NCBI RefSeq assembly: GCF_002198715.1
Contig: NZ_MWLK01000036.1
Location: 280,402-344,401 of the forward strand
Origin: Rhodomicrobium sp. R_RK_3
GTDB lineage: Bacteria > Pseudomonadota > Alphaproteobacteria > Rhizobiales > Rhodomicrobiaceae
DNA length: 64,000 nucleotides
Reading direction: 5' to 3'
The position numbers and the translations under genes are program-made. The notes under the pieces are model-generated. The model did no database searches. It was given only the letters and a program-made list of their open reading frames with translations, and was not told the DNA's origin. Positions within the stretch are counted from its first letter, which is position 1; the number at the start of each line of letters is the position of its first letter. This document shows positions 27,701 through 35,437 of this stretch, piece after piece.

Positions 27701-29971
27701 GCGAAAAGCGCCGTAGCCACCGGCTATAAGGGCGCCGAACCCGGAATTGGCAAGGCGCTCGGCCTGCTGGCGGAGATGCAGCGCGCAAAACTCGCCTGCG
27801 ACCAGGCGCGGCAGGCGATGGAGAAGACCTGCGGCTTCGAGCTCACGGACGACATCCGCGCCTCTCTCCTCCGCATCTGGACGGCGGGCTCGTCGCTGCC
27901 CGACATCGAGCGCGACATCATCCGCATCTGCCTCGACCGCGAGGACGCCGCAGCTGCCGTGCAGAAGCTCGCGCGCCAATCCACCGCCCTGCGCCGCGCG
28001 GAGGAAGAACTTGCGGTCATCCTGTCCGGCCATGCCCGGCTCACCCGCGAGGCCATCGCCGCCAATCTGGAAGACCTCGCCGAAAACACCGGCCAGATCG
28101 CCGAATTCGCCGATCTGCTGGCCGATCTCGACAAGGCCGGCGCGGAGATTTCTCAGACCATCCGGCTCGTCGACCTGCCGCTCGAGCAAATCGGCATCGC
28201 CGTGCTCGACGCCGCCATCGACCGCGCCTTCCGCCGCAACCGCGCACTCGACCGCTTCGACAGCGCGCGCCTCGAGGACATCGTCGAGGATTTGAAGCAG
28301 CGCCACGCCGATCTGCGCCGCCTCAACGGCCAGCACGCGGTGGACGCCTGCCATCAGGAATTCCACAGCGATCTCACCCGCTCGAACGAATCCGGCGCCG
28401 GCACCGAGCCGGGCGAAAAGGACTGGCGGCGCGATTTCCGGCGCGGGCGCAAGACGCTGGAAAACGAGTTCCAGAAATCGCGCGCCTACAAATCCATCCG
28501 CGAGCTGTTCGCCGGCGAGGCGGGCCGCGCCATGCGCCGGCTGAAGCCGGTCTGGCTGATGAGCCCTTTGAGCGTCGCCGACATCCTGCCGCTGGAGGAA
28601 ACGCTGTTCGACGTCGTCATCTTCGACGAGGCCAGCCAGATCCCGCTCGAAGACGCCATCCCGACGCTCTACCGCGCCAAGCAGATGATCGTCGTCGGCG
28701 ACGAGATGCAATTGCCGCCGTCGTCCTTCTTCTCCTCGCAGGGCGGCGACCCCGAGGAAAGCGACACCTCCGAGCTGTTCGTCTATGACCTCAACGCCGA
28801 CAGTTTTCTCAACCGCGCCTCCGCCGTGCTGCCGCGCACGCTGCTCGCCTGGCATTACCGCAGCCAGCACGAAGCGCTGATCGAGTTCTGCAACAAGGCC
28901 TTCTACAAGAGCGAGCTGCAGACAATCCCGAGCACCGCCGAACTGCCGCGCCGCGAGCCGATCCGCGTCGCCGCCGCCGAGGACGCCAAGACCACCGCGC
29001 TCGCGGCGCTCGACCAGCCGCTCTCCTTCCACCGGATGGAAAATTCGCCTTACGACAGCCAGCGCAATCCCGGCGAGGCGGCCTACATCGCCCAGCTCGT
29101 GCGCGAAATTTTGAACCAGCAGAAGGGCTTGAGCATCGGCGTCGTGGCGTTCTCGCAGGCGCAGCAGCAGGAGATCGAGAGCGCGCTCAATGCGCTCGCC
29201 GGTACCGACCGCGCTTTCCGCACCCTGCTCGACCTGGAGGAGGACCGCGAGCATGACGGGCAATATGTCGGCCTGTTCGTGAAGAACCTGGAGAATGTGC
29301 AGGGCGACGAGCGCGACATCATCATCCTCAGCGTCTGCTACGGGCCGGACGCCAAGGGCCGCATGATCATGAATTTCGGCCCGATCAACCAGAATGGCGG
29401 CGAGAAGCGGCTGAACGTGATTTTTTCGCGCGCCAAGCGCCACATGATGGTGGTGTCCTCCATCGACGGCGCGCAGATCACCAACAGCTACAATTTCGGC
29501 GCCAACGCCCTGCGGAAATACCTCACCTATGCGCAGGCCGCTTCCACCGGCCAGCCGGAGGCGATGGCGGCGGCGCTGATGGAATATGGCGTTCGCGGCG
29601 GCGAGGCGGCGCTTCAGGATCACGGCCAGTTCGTCGCCGATCAGATCGCGGCGGAGTTGACGGCGCGCGGCTTTACGGCGTCGCGCAATCACGGCCGCTC
29701 CGACCTCAAATGCCACATCGCGGTGAAGCGGGCCGACGCGGAGGATTACCACCTCGCGGTTCAGATCGACGACCGCGCCCATTACGGCACCGCCGATCTC
29801 GCCGCGCGCTATGTGGTGCGCCCGAGCATCCTCGCCGCCTTCGGCTGGGAGGTGATGACCGTACTCGGCAAGGATTGGCGCGACGATCCGGCCAAGGTGG
29901 TCGAGCGCATCGCCGCGCGGCTCGCCCCAAAGCCTGAGGAGGTTCCCCAGGAGGAGCCGCCCGCCGAATGA
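24776..29971 (+). CDS. Kinase-like / DUF4011 / SF1 helicase / Vsr-like nuclease fusion
   Basis: Very large protein of 1731 residues. Residues about 128-222 resemble the C lobe of a Ser/Thr kinase (YYPDYIAWEQRA, then DQLSDIFVLGLILG, then RRRPQDLRQIANAL), without an N lobe or HRD motif. Residues about 245-440 resemble DUF4011 (LFEINRRNRLIYFRE; LRWTNLKEA; PLILLPAELTRR). The SF1/COG1112-type helicase has Walker A GPPGTGKS at about 656-663, Walker B FDEASQIP near 1283, GDEMQLPPS near 1308, WHYRS near 1360, QGDERD near 1510 and FSRAKRH near 1551. Residues about 1615-1720 look like a Vsr/MTES_1575-type restriction fold. Similar combinations occur in antiphage systems. The long helical part (about 700-1250) is probably an insertion between helicase lobes. 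Confidence 0.88.
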   Translation: MQPDAIEPEATQGFADLLAAWREADSAGTDDVLTAALPLIEQVAALHEEGKVAPLNGVDALRVSMGHLWFPNRMAGDAVDNASALRAVEQAEAARLEVTSRYKERSESGGVSVVDATVAERSEEQPRRAYYPDYIAWEQRAGHHDQLSDIFVLGLILGSLAMRLDLTDDEDMRSFARMRGDLMRHNPRLHPVLSQIIEKMTELDRRRRPQDLRQIANALAHYRDQDIELDDGDHEAAPDPSDRPGVRKHLHQKLRDRLFEINRRNRLIYFRETGATINLTVGSMPYLIDHKSIKPAQLFHLNDRISADLKRPIDLSSWLQFQDYEFLPANLDRIRLDAQRDAREYGFSQLRLVVAFLRWTNLKEAPNERINSPLILLPAELTRRKGVKDSFRLEAAPTEAQINPALRYYLRKLYDIRLPEFIDASSMEAVRALHADLVRQLARSAKGVDLALVETPRIMLIHRTARRKMDDFRRRRARTGVGIKDYAGLAYSYARGTYEPLGVQIFERDIRVSRAPRREMAEEGIKPKLHQMVAAEEAAADQAPAEPGPAERERTFYAVDDGNAAGSHDWEIDLCSVTLANFNYRKMTLVRDYADLIGKPAREHVNFDPLFSDEARRAFRPDSGARRENYMVLPADPSQMDAIARASTGESYVIQGPPGTGKSQTITNLIADYVARGKAVLFVCEKRAALDVVFHRLKQIGLGDVSTLIHDSQGDKKAFIEELKSIYEDWTARTPREDVARHRAALVGEIEARLAELQRFSAAMTAPVEEGGPPLRDLIEERLKHGAAASELPPAAKTGMPGWAAFHQARPVLAPLRDALIASGYDGILARSPLRLLRGDLANRPDATERVERALRRARTALADAAGAVEETRAFLDRETLSWGEALAAGAFCRAVQPIAAAEKLAILDDGDISAAMLSVSLDKFAEVEAKAQAAREAAAGWAEDAELPDLKALIEAAQKHEGKFFAFLNGDWRRAKSAVATGYKGAEPGIGKALGLLAEMQRAKLACDQARQAMEKTCGFELTDDIRASLLRIWTAGSSLPDIERDIIRICLDREDAAAAVQKLARQSTALRRAEEELAVILSGHARLTREAIAANLEDLAENTGQIAEFADLLADLDKAGAEISQTIRLVDLPLEQIGIAVLDAAIDRAFRRNRALDRFDSARLEDIVEDLKQRHADLRRLNGQHAVDACHQEFHSDLTRSNESGAGTEPGEKDWRRDFRRGRKTLENEFQKSRAYKSIRELFAGEAGRAMRRLKPVWLMSPLSVADILPLEETLFDVVIFDEASQIPLEDAIPTLYRAKQMIVVGDEMQLPPSSFFSSQGGDPEESDTSELFVYDLNADSFLNRASAVLPRTLLAWHYRSQHEALIEFCNKAFYKSELQTIPSTAELPRREPIRVAAAEDAKTTALAALDQPLSFHRMENSPYDSQRNPGEAAYIAQLVREILNQQKGLSIGVVAFSQAQQQEIESALNALAGTDRAFRTLLDLEEDREHDGQYVGLFVKNLENVQGDERDIIILSVCYGPDAKGRMIMNFGPINQNGGEKRLNVIFSRAKRHMMVVSSIDGAQITNSYNFGANALRKYLTYAQAASTGQPEAMAAALMEYGVRGGEAALQDHGQFVADQIAAELTARGFTASRNHGRSDLKCHIAVKRADAEDYHLAVQIDDRAHYGTADLAARYVVRPSILAAFGWEVMTVLGKDWRDDPAKVVERIAARLAPKPEEVPQEEPPAE

Positions 29972-30123
29972 CGGCGTTGCGAAATCGCTGAGCGGCACGA
30001 AAAGAGGCCGGCCGCTGCAAGTCAGGCCGGCCCAGGCACGCGGGACGTCAATGCAAAATCGCTTGGTCAAGGAAGCAACGAGCGGGACCGTTCCGACGTC
30101 ATCCCCGCTCGAACTCTGGTGAT

Positions 30124-30145
30124 CCGCAGCCGGATGCGGCTGCGG
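30124..30145. terminator. Stem-loop after the helicase gene
   Basis: Perfect 8-base-pair stem CCGCAGCC (30124-30131) / GGCTGCGG (30138-30145) with a 6-base loop, located between the helicase stop and the converging small gene at 30156. No T tract follows. A bidirectional transcription end is plausible. Confidence 0.45.
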
Positions 30146-30155
30146 GAGCCCCGTC

Positions 30156-30401
30156 CTAGGAGGCGTGCCGCCGCCTCAGCGCGGCGTGTTCGCGGACCGC
30201 GCGCTCGGCGGCTTCCGGTTTGGCAAATCTGTGGCCGTCGAGCGCCTTGAACGCCTTGACCGCGGAGTGGAAGCGGAACACGCGCTCATCGTCGCCGCGA
30301 ACGATAATGCCGACCAATTCGTCAGCGATTTCAATTGAATAACCTTCCGACATGCGCTCAATCCTCGCCAGGTGACTGGCATCTTCAGTGCTGATGGTCA
30401 T
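30156..30401 (-). CDS. Small hypothetical protein
   Basis: 81 residues, MTISTEDASHLARIERMSEG at the start, with a middle beta-rich part (ELVGIIVRGDDERVFRFHSA) and a basic C terminus (REHAALRRRHA). Amino acid composition is ordinary and unlike the arginine/proline-rich antisense frames, and no overlapping better frame exists, so a real gene is plausible. I do not recognise a family and no ribosome binding site is obvious. It stands alone between the helicase gene and the lysE-type gene. Confidence 0.5.
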   Translation of the reverse strand: MTISTEDASHLARIERMSEGYSIEIADELVGIIVRGDDERVFRFHSAVKAFKALDGHRFAKPEAAERAVREHAALRRRHAS

Positions 30402-30821
30402 CGCCGGCCTGCGGCCGGAAAAGCTGCGTGCTGCGACGGCAGCCCGGACAGCACATCATCGCGAAGGCAGAGGATTTGGCGTGAAAACCGGCTTTCATTC
30501 GGGTTCTCCTCATCTACGGAGACACGAGCGGATCGTGGCACCTTAGCGTTTGGTTTCGCGGCGCAAAGTGGGTCGACAAATCACCGCGGCGGACACATCA
30601 GGCGTCCAGCACGGCCAGAATCCCGCAAAGCCCGCCCCGCCGCCACCAATTAAATCTGCTAAGAAATGCAGCCTGGGTTGTAAGCGCGGCGCTCCGCATC
30701 GGGGCCATCCCACCGGGAACCGCAGCGCCGATGCCCTGCCGAGCTGCGCAGCTCGGGAATAGCTGTCATGCCGATGGCGGCAGGACTTGCCGCGCCGGCG
30801 CAATAATGGCTTTTCTGCCCA
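30402..30821. other. Non-coding gap with a perfect palindrome
   Basis: 420 bases without a convincing gene; open frames here have skewed composition. A perfect 18-base palindrome CCGAGCTGCGCAGCTCGG lies at 30739-30756, probably part of a dispersed repeat or a small hairpin. The rest is presumed leader of the gene at 30822. Confidence 0.55.
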
Positions 30822-31415
30822 ATGTTCGATACTCTCCTGCCCCTTACCCTCTTTGCGCTGGCCTCTTCGGTGACGCCCGGGCCCAATAACGTCATGCTGA
30901 CCGCATCCGGAGCGGCTTTCGGCTTTCGCCGTTCGCTGCCGCATATGCTCGGCATCACCATCGGCTTTCCCGTCATGATCTTCGCCGTCGGGCTGGGGCT
31001 CGGCACGATTTTCATCCGCTACACGCAGGTGCATCTGGCGCTGAAACTGGTCGGCGCGGCCTATCTGCTCTATCTGGCCTGGCGCGTCGCGCAAGCCGGA
31101 CAGCCCGATGGCGGCGACGCCAATGCCCGGCCGCTGAGCTTTCTCGAGGCCGCCGCCTTTCAATGGGTCAACCCGAAAGCCTGGATGATGGCGGTCAGCT
31201 CGATCCCGGCCTTCACGACGGTCGGCGGCAATTATTACGCCGAGCTCCTGGTGATCTGCCTCGTCTTCGCGGTGATAACCGTGCCGACCTGCACGCTCTG
31301 GTGCCTGTTCGGCGTCGCCATCCGCCAGCTCATCCGCACGCCTGGGACGGCGCGCATCGTCAATCTCAGCCTTGCCGGGCTGGTCGCGCTTTCGATCGTG
31401 CTGCTGTTTTTGTAA
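30822..31415 (+). CDS. LysE/RhtB-family amino acid exporter
   Basis: Inner membrane exporter of 197 residues with about six hydrophobic segments. The family signature TPGPNNVMLTASGAAFGFRR is near residues 18-37, and the mid-protein FQWVNPKAWMMAVS motif is typical of the LysE superfamily. Members export basic or neutral amino acids such as lysine, threonine or homoserine lactone. It converges on the binding-protein gene at 31428 with 12 bases between stops and seems to be monocistronic. Confidence 0.93.
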   Translation: MFDTLLPLTLFALASSVTPGPNNVMLTASGAAFGFRRSLPHMLGITIGFPVMIFAVGLGLGTIFIRYTQVHLALKLVGAAYLLYLAWRVAQAGQPDGGDANARPLSFLEAAAFQWVNPKAWMMAVSSIPAFTTVGGNYYAELLVICLVFAVITVPTCTLWCLFGVAIRQLIRTPGTARIVNLSLAGLVALSIVLLFL

Positions 31416-31427
31416 GCGACCGATCGA

Positions 31428-32474
31428 CTAACGGCCTCGCAGCAGCGTCGCAAGCTGCGCCTCGTCTAGATCGACGTGGTAGAAGCGCCGGTAGAAATCG
31501 CGTGTGATGTCTTTCAGGTCTTCGGGGAAGAGTTTTGGGTGCAGCAGCGCCGCAAGCCAGCGGATGCCGATCAGGCGGTTGACGCCGGGCGGCGCGTCGA
31601 ACCAGCCATAGGGCAGATTGGGCGCGAGATAGATGCGGCCCGCGCGAACCGCCCGCACGGATTGCCAGAGCGGATCCGTTGAGACCTTGGCGTGGAAATT
31701 GGGATCGAGGGTCAAAATCACATCCGGGTTCCAGCCCAGCACCTGTTCGATAGAGACCTTGGTCAGACCGCCCTTGCCGGCCTCCGCCGCGACATTGACC
31801 GCGCCGACATATTCCAGCGCCTCCATGTTGATCGACCCGTCCAGCCCGGTTTCGAGCCCGTCCGCGCCGCGCCCGTAATAGATGCGCGGGCGTTCGCCGG
31901 CTGGGACTTGCGCGAGCTTCGCCTTGATGCCGTCAAGCACGTCCTCGGCATAGTGGGCGAGCTCCTCGGCGCGGTCCTTCAGCCCCAGCGCATCGCCGAG
32001 CGCGCGGTAGGTCGCGGGCGTGGCGGCCAAGGCGCCGTCGAACAGCAGATAGGGAATCTTCGTCTGGCTCTGCACCTCGTCGGCGAGCGAGACGAAGGTC
32101 GGCGCGGTGCTGCCGGCATCGATGATGAGATCCGGCTTGAAGCTGAGCACGGTCTCCAGATTGGCGGTGTTGCCGCGCCCGGTCAGCCGGCCATATTCGG
32201 GCAGGTCGCGGACGGCGGGCGACAAAAACGCCTTCTCCGGCGGGCGCGGCGCGCGCACCCAGCCGACCATCGTCTCGGGCGCCAGCGTATAAAGCAGGAT
32301 CGAGGCGGGCGGCCCGGCGGCGAGCACCCGGCCCACGCTGGCGGGGATCTCCACGCGGCGTCCGCCGGCATCGGTCACGCTGCGGGTTTGCGTCTGGGCC
32401 GAGAGCGGCGGCGCGCCGAGGGCGGCGGCGGCGATGATCGAAAGGCACAGGCGCAAGATGGCGCGTCGGTCCAT
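31428..32474 (-). CDS. Class III periplasmic binding protein, probable molybdate/tungstate (MolA-like)
   Basis: 348 residues starting at the ATG at 32474, which has GGAAG 5 bases upstream; an ATG 12 bases earlier lacks one. The N terminus is a signal peptide (MDRRAILRLCLSII, cleavage near PPLSA). The mature start RSVTDAGGRRVEIPASVGRV and later LSFKPDLIIDAGS are typical of helical-backbone binding proteins for iron complexes, B12 or molybdate (MolA of Haemophilus). It is divergent from a FecCD/BtuC-type permease and ATPase. A Mo-box-like palindrome (32497-32520) lies in the shared promoter region and modABC follows, so molybdate or tungstate is the likely ligand; an iron siderophore remains possible. 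Confidence 0.82.
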   Translation of the reverse strand: MDRRAILRLCLSIIAAAALGAPPLSAQTQTRSVTDAGGRRVEIPASVGRVLAAGPPASILLYTLAPETMVGWVRAPRPPEKAFLSPAVRDLPEYGRLTGRGNTANLETVLSFKPDLIIDAGSTAPTFVSLADEVQSQTKIPYLLFDGALAATPATYRALGDALGLKDRAEELAHYAEDVLDGIKAKLAQVPAGERPRIYYGRGADGLETGLDGSINMEALEYVGAVNVAAEAGKGGLTKVSIEQVLGWNPDVILTLDPNFHAKVSTDPLWQSVRAVRAGRIYLAPNLPYGWFDAPPGVNRLIGIRWLAALLHPKLFPEDLKDITRDFYRRFYHVDLDEAQLATLLRGR

Positions 32475-32496
32475 ATTGTCTTCCATTCCGGTTCTG

Positions 32497-32520
32497 CGAT
32501 ATGTTTATCCAGATATATCG
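32497..32520. promoter_or_regulatory. Candidate Mo-box (ModE-type operator) 1
   Basis: The 24 bases CGATATGTTTATCCAGATAT then ATCG match the ModE-type consensus CGNTATATA-N6-TATATANCG with three mismatches, and extend to a TGCGATAT/ATATCGCA dyad. The site lies in the divergent region between the MolA-like gene and its permease. ModE-type regulators bind such boxes when molybdate is present. Confidence 0.65.
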
Positions 32521-32598
32521 CATGGTTACCAGAATGGCCGCAACTCACGACTGCGCCACCGCAATTGCGCCGCCCGCCGAATTGCCGCAAGGTCGGGC

Positions 32599-33669
32599 AT
32601 GACGACAGGCAGCATGGACAGCGACGACGCGGACGAAACCGGCCTCGCCACGGCGCGGATGGGCCGGCGCGGCGCACCGCTGACGCTGATCGCCGCGCTG
32701 ACGCTGCTGCTCGCCGCGATGATGATCGGCGCGATGCAGCTCGGCCGCTATCCAATCGCGCTTGCCGATATTGGCGGGGCCATGCTGCGCCTGTTCACCG
32801 GCGGCGCGGCGGCCGGCCAGATCGACACCGTGCTTTGGCAGATCCGGCTGCCGCGCATCCTCGCCGCCGTGCTGGTCGGCGCGGCGCTCTCGGCGGCGGG
32901 CGCGGCCTATCAGGGGCTGTTCCGCAATCCGCTGGTCTCGCCGGACATCCTCGGAGTCTCGACCGGCGCCGGGCTCGGCGCGGTGATCGGCATCTTCCTG
33001 TCGCTGCCGGTGCTCGGCATCCAGCTTTTCGCCTTCCTCGCCGGGTTGGCGACCGTCGCGCTGGTCTCCGCGATCGGCCTTTTGGTGCGCGACCGCGAGC
33101 CGATCCTCGTGCTGGTGCTGGCGGGCGTCGTGGTCGGCTCGCTGGCGGGCGCGGCGATCTCGCTGCTCAAAATCCTCGCCGATCCCTATGAGCAGCTTCC
33201 CGCCATCACCTTCTGGCTGCTCGGCAGCCTGTCCAGCATCCGCAATGGCGACGTGCTCTCCGCTTTGCCGATGATCCTGCTCGGCCTCGTGCCGATGATC
33301 CTTTTGCGCTGGCGCATCAACCTGCTCTCGCTCGGCGACGAGGAGGCGAGCGCCCTCGGCCTCGAAACGCACCGGCTGCGCTATCTCATCATCGCCGCCG
33401 CCACGCTGATGACGGCGAGCGCCGTCGCCATTGCCGGCGTCGTCGGCTGGGTCGGGCTGATCCTGCCGCATCTGGCGCGGATGCTGGTCGGCCCCAATTT
33501 CGAGCGCCTGTTGCCGACCGCCATGCTGATGGGCGCGTGCTATCTGCTGCTGGTCGACACGCTGGCGCGCACCATGGCCAGCATCGAAATCCCGCTCGGC
33601 ATCCTGACCGCGCTGGTCGGCGCGCCGTTCTTCCTCTGGCTGCTGGTCGCCAGGAGGGACGGCTGGTGA
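32599..33669 (+). CDS. FecCD/BtuC-type ABC permease (MolB-like)
   Basis: Inner membrane permease of 356 residues with 9-10 hydrophobic segments. The ATG at 32599 has AAGG about 7 bases upstream; the longer in-frame start at 32434 would cover the divergent promoter and Mo-box. FecCD-family motifs are WQIRLPRILAAVLVGAALS, NPLVSPDILGVSTGAGLGA and VGLILPHLARMLVG. Such permeases carry B12, ferric siderophores, haem or molybdate. It overlaps the ATPase gene as GTGA. Confidence 0.92.
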   Translation: MTTGSMDSDDADETGLATARMGRRGAPLTLIAALTLLLAAMMIGAMQLGRYPIALADIGGAMLRLFTGGAAAGQIDTVLWQIRLPRILAAVLVGAALSAAGAAYQGLFRNPLVSPDILGVSTGAGLGAVIGIFLSLPVLGIQLFAFLAGLATVALVSAIGLLVRDREPILVLVLAGVVVGSLAGAAISLLKILADPYEQLPAITFWLLGSLSSIRNGDVLSALPMILLGLVPMILLRWRINLLSLGDEEASALGLETHRLRYLIIAAATLMTASAVAIAGVVGWVGLILPHLARMLVGPNFERLLPTAMLMGACYLLLVDTLARTMASIEIPLGILTALVGAPFFLWLLVARRDGW

Positions 33670-34457
33670 GCGCGCCCCTGCTCGAAGCGCGCGGCCTCGC
33701 CTTCGGCTATCCCGGCCGCACCGTCGGCCGCGATGTCGCCCTGTCGCTGCGGCCGGGCGAGATCATCTGCCTGCTCGGCCCGAACGGCTCGGGCAAGACC
33801 ACCTTATTCAAGACTCTGCTCGGCCTGCTGCCCACGCATGGCGGCGAGGTGCGGCTCGGCGGCGATCTGCTCGGCCGGATGCCGCGCCGCGAGATCGCGC
33901 GCCGCGTCGCCTATGTGCCGCAGGCGCACGCCGCGCATTTCCCGTTCAAGCTGCTCGACATGGTGGTGATGGGCCGCGCCGCGCATCTGGGCCTCTTCGC
34001 CGCGCCCTCGGCCAGGGACCGCGAGCGCGCCCGCGCCGCTCTCGACCTGCTCGGCATCGCCGATCTCGCCGCCGCCGAATATACAAGGCTCAGCGGCGGC
34101 CAGCGGCAACTGGCGCTGATCGCCCGCGCCATCGCCCAGGATGCGGCCATCATCGTCATGGACGAGCCGACCGCCAGCCTGGATTTCGGCAATCAGGTCA
34201 CGGTGCTGTCGGAGGTGAAGCGCCTCGCCAGCCGCGATCTGGCGATCATCCTCTCCACCCACGACCCCGACCACGCCTTCAGCGTCGCCGACCGGGTGCT
34301 GCTGCTGCAGAACGGGCGTTTGATAGCCGAGGGTGACCCTGCGTCGGTGCTGACGCCGGAGCGGCTGCGGGCGGTCTACGGCGTCGAGGTCGCCGTGGAG
34401 CAGCTATCGCGCGGCCAGACCGTCTGCGTGCCCGATTACGACCAGCCGCGCGGCTAA
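33666..34457 (+). CDS. FecE/BtuD-type ABC ATPase (MolC-like)
   Basis: 263 residues with a GTG start that overlaps the permease stop by 4 bases; the upstream in-frame region lies within the permease gene. Walker A GPNGSGKTT, signature LSGGQRQLALIARAIAQ, Walker B IIVMDEPTASLD and switch STHDPDHA are all present. With the permease and the divergent MolA-like protein it completes a type II importer. Mo-box-like sites on both sides of the locus suggest molybdate or tungstate. Confidence 0.92.
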   Translation: MSAPLLEARGLAFGYPGRTVGRDVALSLRPGEIICLLGPNGSGKTTLFKTLLGLLPTHGGEVRLGGDLLGRMPRREIARRVAYVPQAHAAHFPFKLLDMVVMGRAAHLGLFAAPSARDRERARAALDLLGIADLAAAEYTRLSGGQRQLALIARAIAQDAAIIVMDEPTASLDFGNQVTVLSEVKRLASRDLAIILSTHDPDHAFSVADRVLLLQNGRLIAEGDPASVLTPERLRAVYGVEVAVEQLSRGQTVCVPDYDQPRG

Positions 34458-34510
34458 ACAGCATTCATGCAAGCCCTTCGCTTGACTGTCAGCCGCAATA
34501 TGCCATCATG

Positions 34511-34534
34511 CGCTGTATCCAACTGAATATAGCG
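34511..34534. promoter_or_regulatory. Candidate Mo-box 2, upstream of modA
   Basis: CGCTGTATCCAACTGAATAT then AGCG: 24 bases with three mismatches to CGNTATATA-N6-TATATANCG and a clear CGCTRTAT/ATATAGCG dyad. It lies 106 bases before the chosen modA start. Confidence 0.65.
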
Positions 34535-34600
34535 ATTAGGTTTCCCATGCCCCTTTCGCAGATCAGCGCTTGCCGGTTTCAGCCAGGGCGGGTTATGACA

Positions 34601-34624
34601 CGTTGTGTTTGTTCGTATATAGCG
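34601..34624. promoter_or_regulatory. Candidate Mo-box 3, next to the modA start
   Basis: The right half TATATAGCG is a perfect match to TATATANCG; the left half CGTTGTGTT has three mismatches to CGNTATATA. Spacing is the canonical 6 bases. The site lies 16 bases before the modA ATG and adjacent to its ribosome binding site, where bound repressor would block transcription. Confidence 0.55.
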
Positions 34625-34639
34625 AGGGAGTGTATGCTC

Positions 34640-35422
34640 ATGGCCGAGTTTGCCCTCTTGTTCCGTCCCTTGAAGCGGCTGGCGTCCTTGGCGGCGCTGC
34701 CGTTTGCCCTGCTCCTGCTCGCTGCCGCCCCGGCCGAAGCGGGCGAAGTCAAGGTCGCGGTCGCGGCAAATTTCACCGAGGCGGCCAAGGACATCGGCGC
34801 GGCGTTCGAAAAATCGACCGGCCACAAAGCCGTGTTCAGCTTCGGCGCCACCGGCCAGCTCTATACGCAGATCAGCCAGGAAGCGCCCTTCGAAGTCTTC
34901 CTTTCCGCCGACCAGACGACCGCCAAGAAGGCGGCCGATGACGGCTTTGCGGTGCCCGACAGCCGCTTCACCTATGCTACCGGCGGGATCGTGCTGTTCA
35001 GCAAGTACAAGGACCTCGTCACCGGCGAAGCAACCTTGAAGGACGGCAAGTTCACCAAGATTGCCATCGCCAATCCGGCCACCGCCCCTTACGGCGCCGC
35101 AGCCGTCGAGGCGATGAAGGCGCTCGGCGTCTACGAGGCGCTGACGCCGAAAATCGTGCAGGGCAACAGCATCGCCCAGGCCTATCAATTCGTCGACACG
35201 GGCAATGCCGAGCTTGGCTTCGTCGCGCTGTCGCAGGTGATCGGCAAGGATGAGGGCTCGCGCTGGATCGTGCCGGCAGGGCTTTACACCATCATCGCGC
35301 AGGACGCCGTGCTGTTGAAAAAGGGCGCGGAGAATGAAGCGGCCCGCGCCTTTCTCGCCTATCTTAAGGATCCGGAAGCCAAGGCGGTGAAAGATAAATT
35401 CGGTTATGGCGCGGGCGATTAG
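34640..35422 (+). CDS. modA: Molybdate-binding periplasmic protein ModA
   Basis: Periplasmic molybdate/tungstate-binding protein. The ATG at 34640 (260 residues) is 9 bases after GAGGGAG; an ATG at 34634 is too close to that site, and the far upstream ATG at 34508 would read through two Mo-box-like sites. A signal peptide ends near APAEAGE. Class features follow: EVKVAVAANFTEAAKDIGAA, FSFGATGQLYTQI, and AIANPATAPYGAAAVEA. First gene of modABC. Confidence 0.95.
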   Translation: MAEFALLFRPLKRLASLAALPFALLLLAAAPAEAGEVKVAVAANFTEAAKDIGAAFEKSTGHKAVFSFGATGQLYTQISQEAPFEVFLSADQTTAKKAADDGFAVPDSRFTYATGGIVLFSKYKDLVTGEATLKDGKFTKIAIANPATAPYGAAAVEAMKALGVYEALTPKIVQGNSIAQAYQFVDTGNAELGFVALSQVIGKDEGSRWIVPAGLYTIIAQDAVLLKKGAENEAARAFLAYLKDPEAKAVKDKFGYGAGD

Positions 35423-35437
35423 CAGTCAGGTCCATTG

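Noticed and set aside
24728-30070. A 1780-residue open frame antisense to the helicase gene
   Set aside because: Its composition is that of a codon-position shadow in GC-rich DNA, it has no recognisable domain, and the plus strand has clear helicase motifs throughout.
30372-30653. 93-residue open frame before the LysE-type gene
   Set aside because: Arg/Ser-rich composition with no family resemblance or ribosome binding site.
32434-32598. Upstream start for the MolB-like permease
   Set aside because: It overlaps the divergent promoter and the start of the MolA-like gene; the extension is Arg-rich and not membrane-like.
34508-34639. Upstream start for modA
   Set aside because: It would translate through two Mo-box-like sites and bury the signal peptide; the ATG at 34640 has the ribosome binding site and signal peptide.
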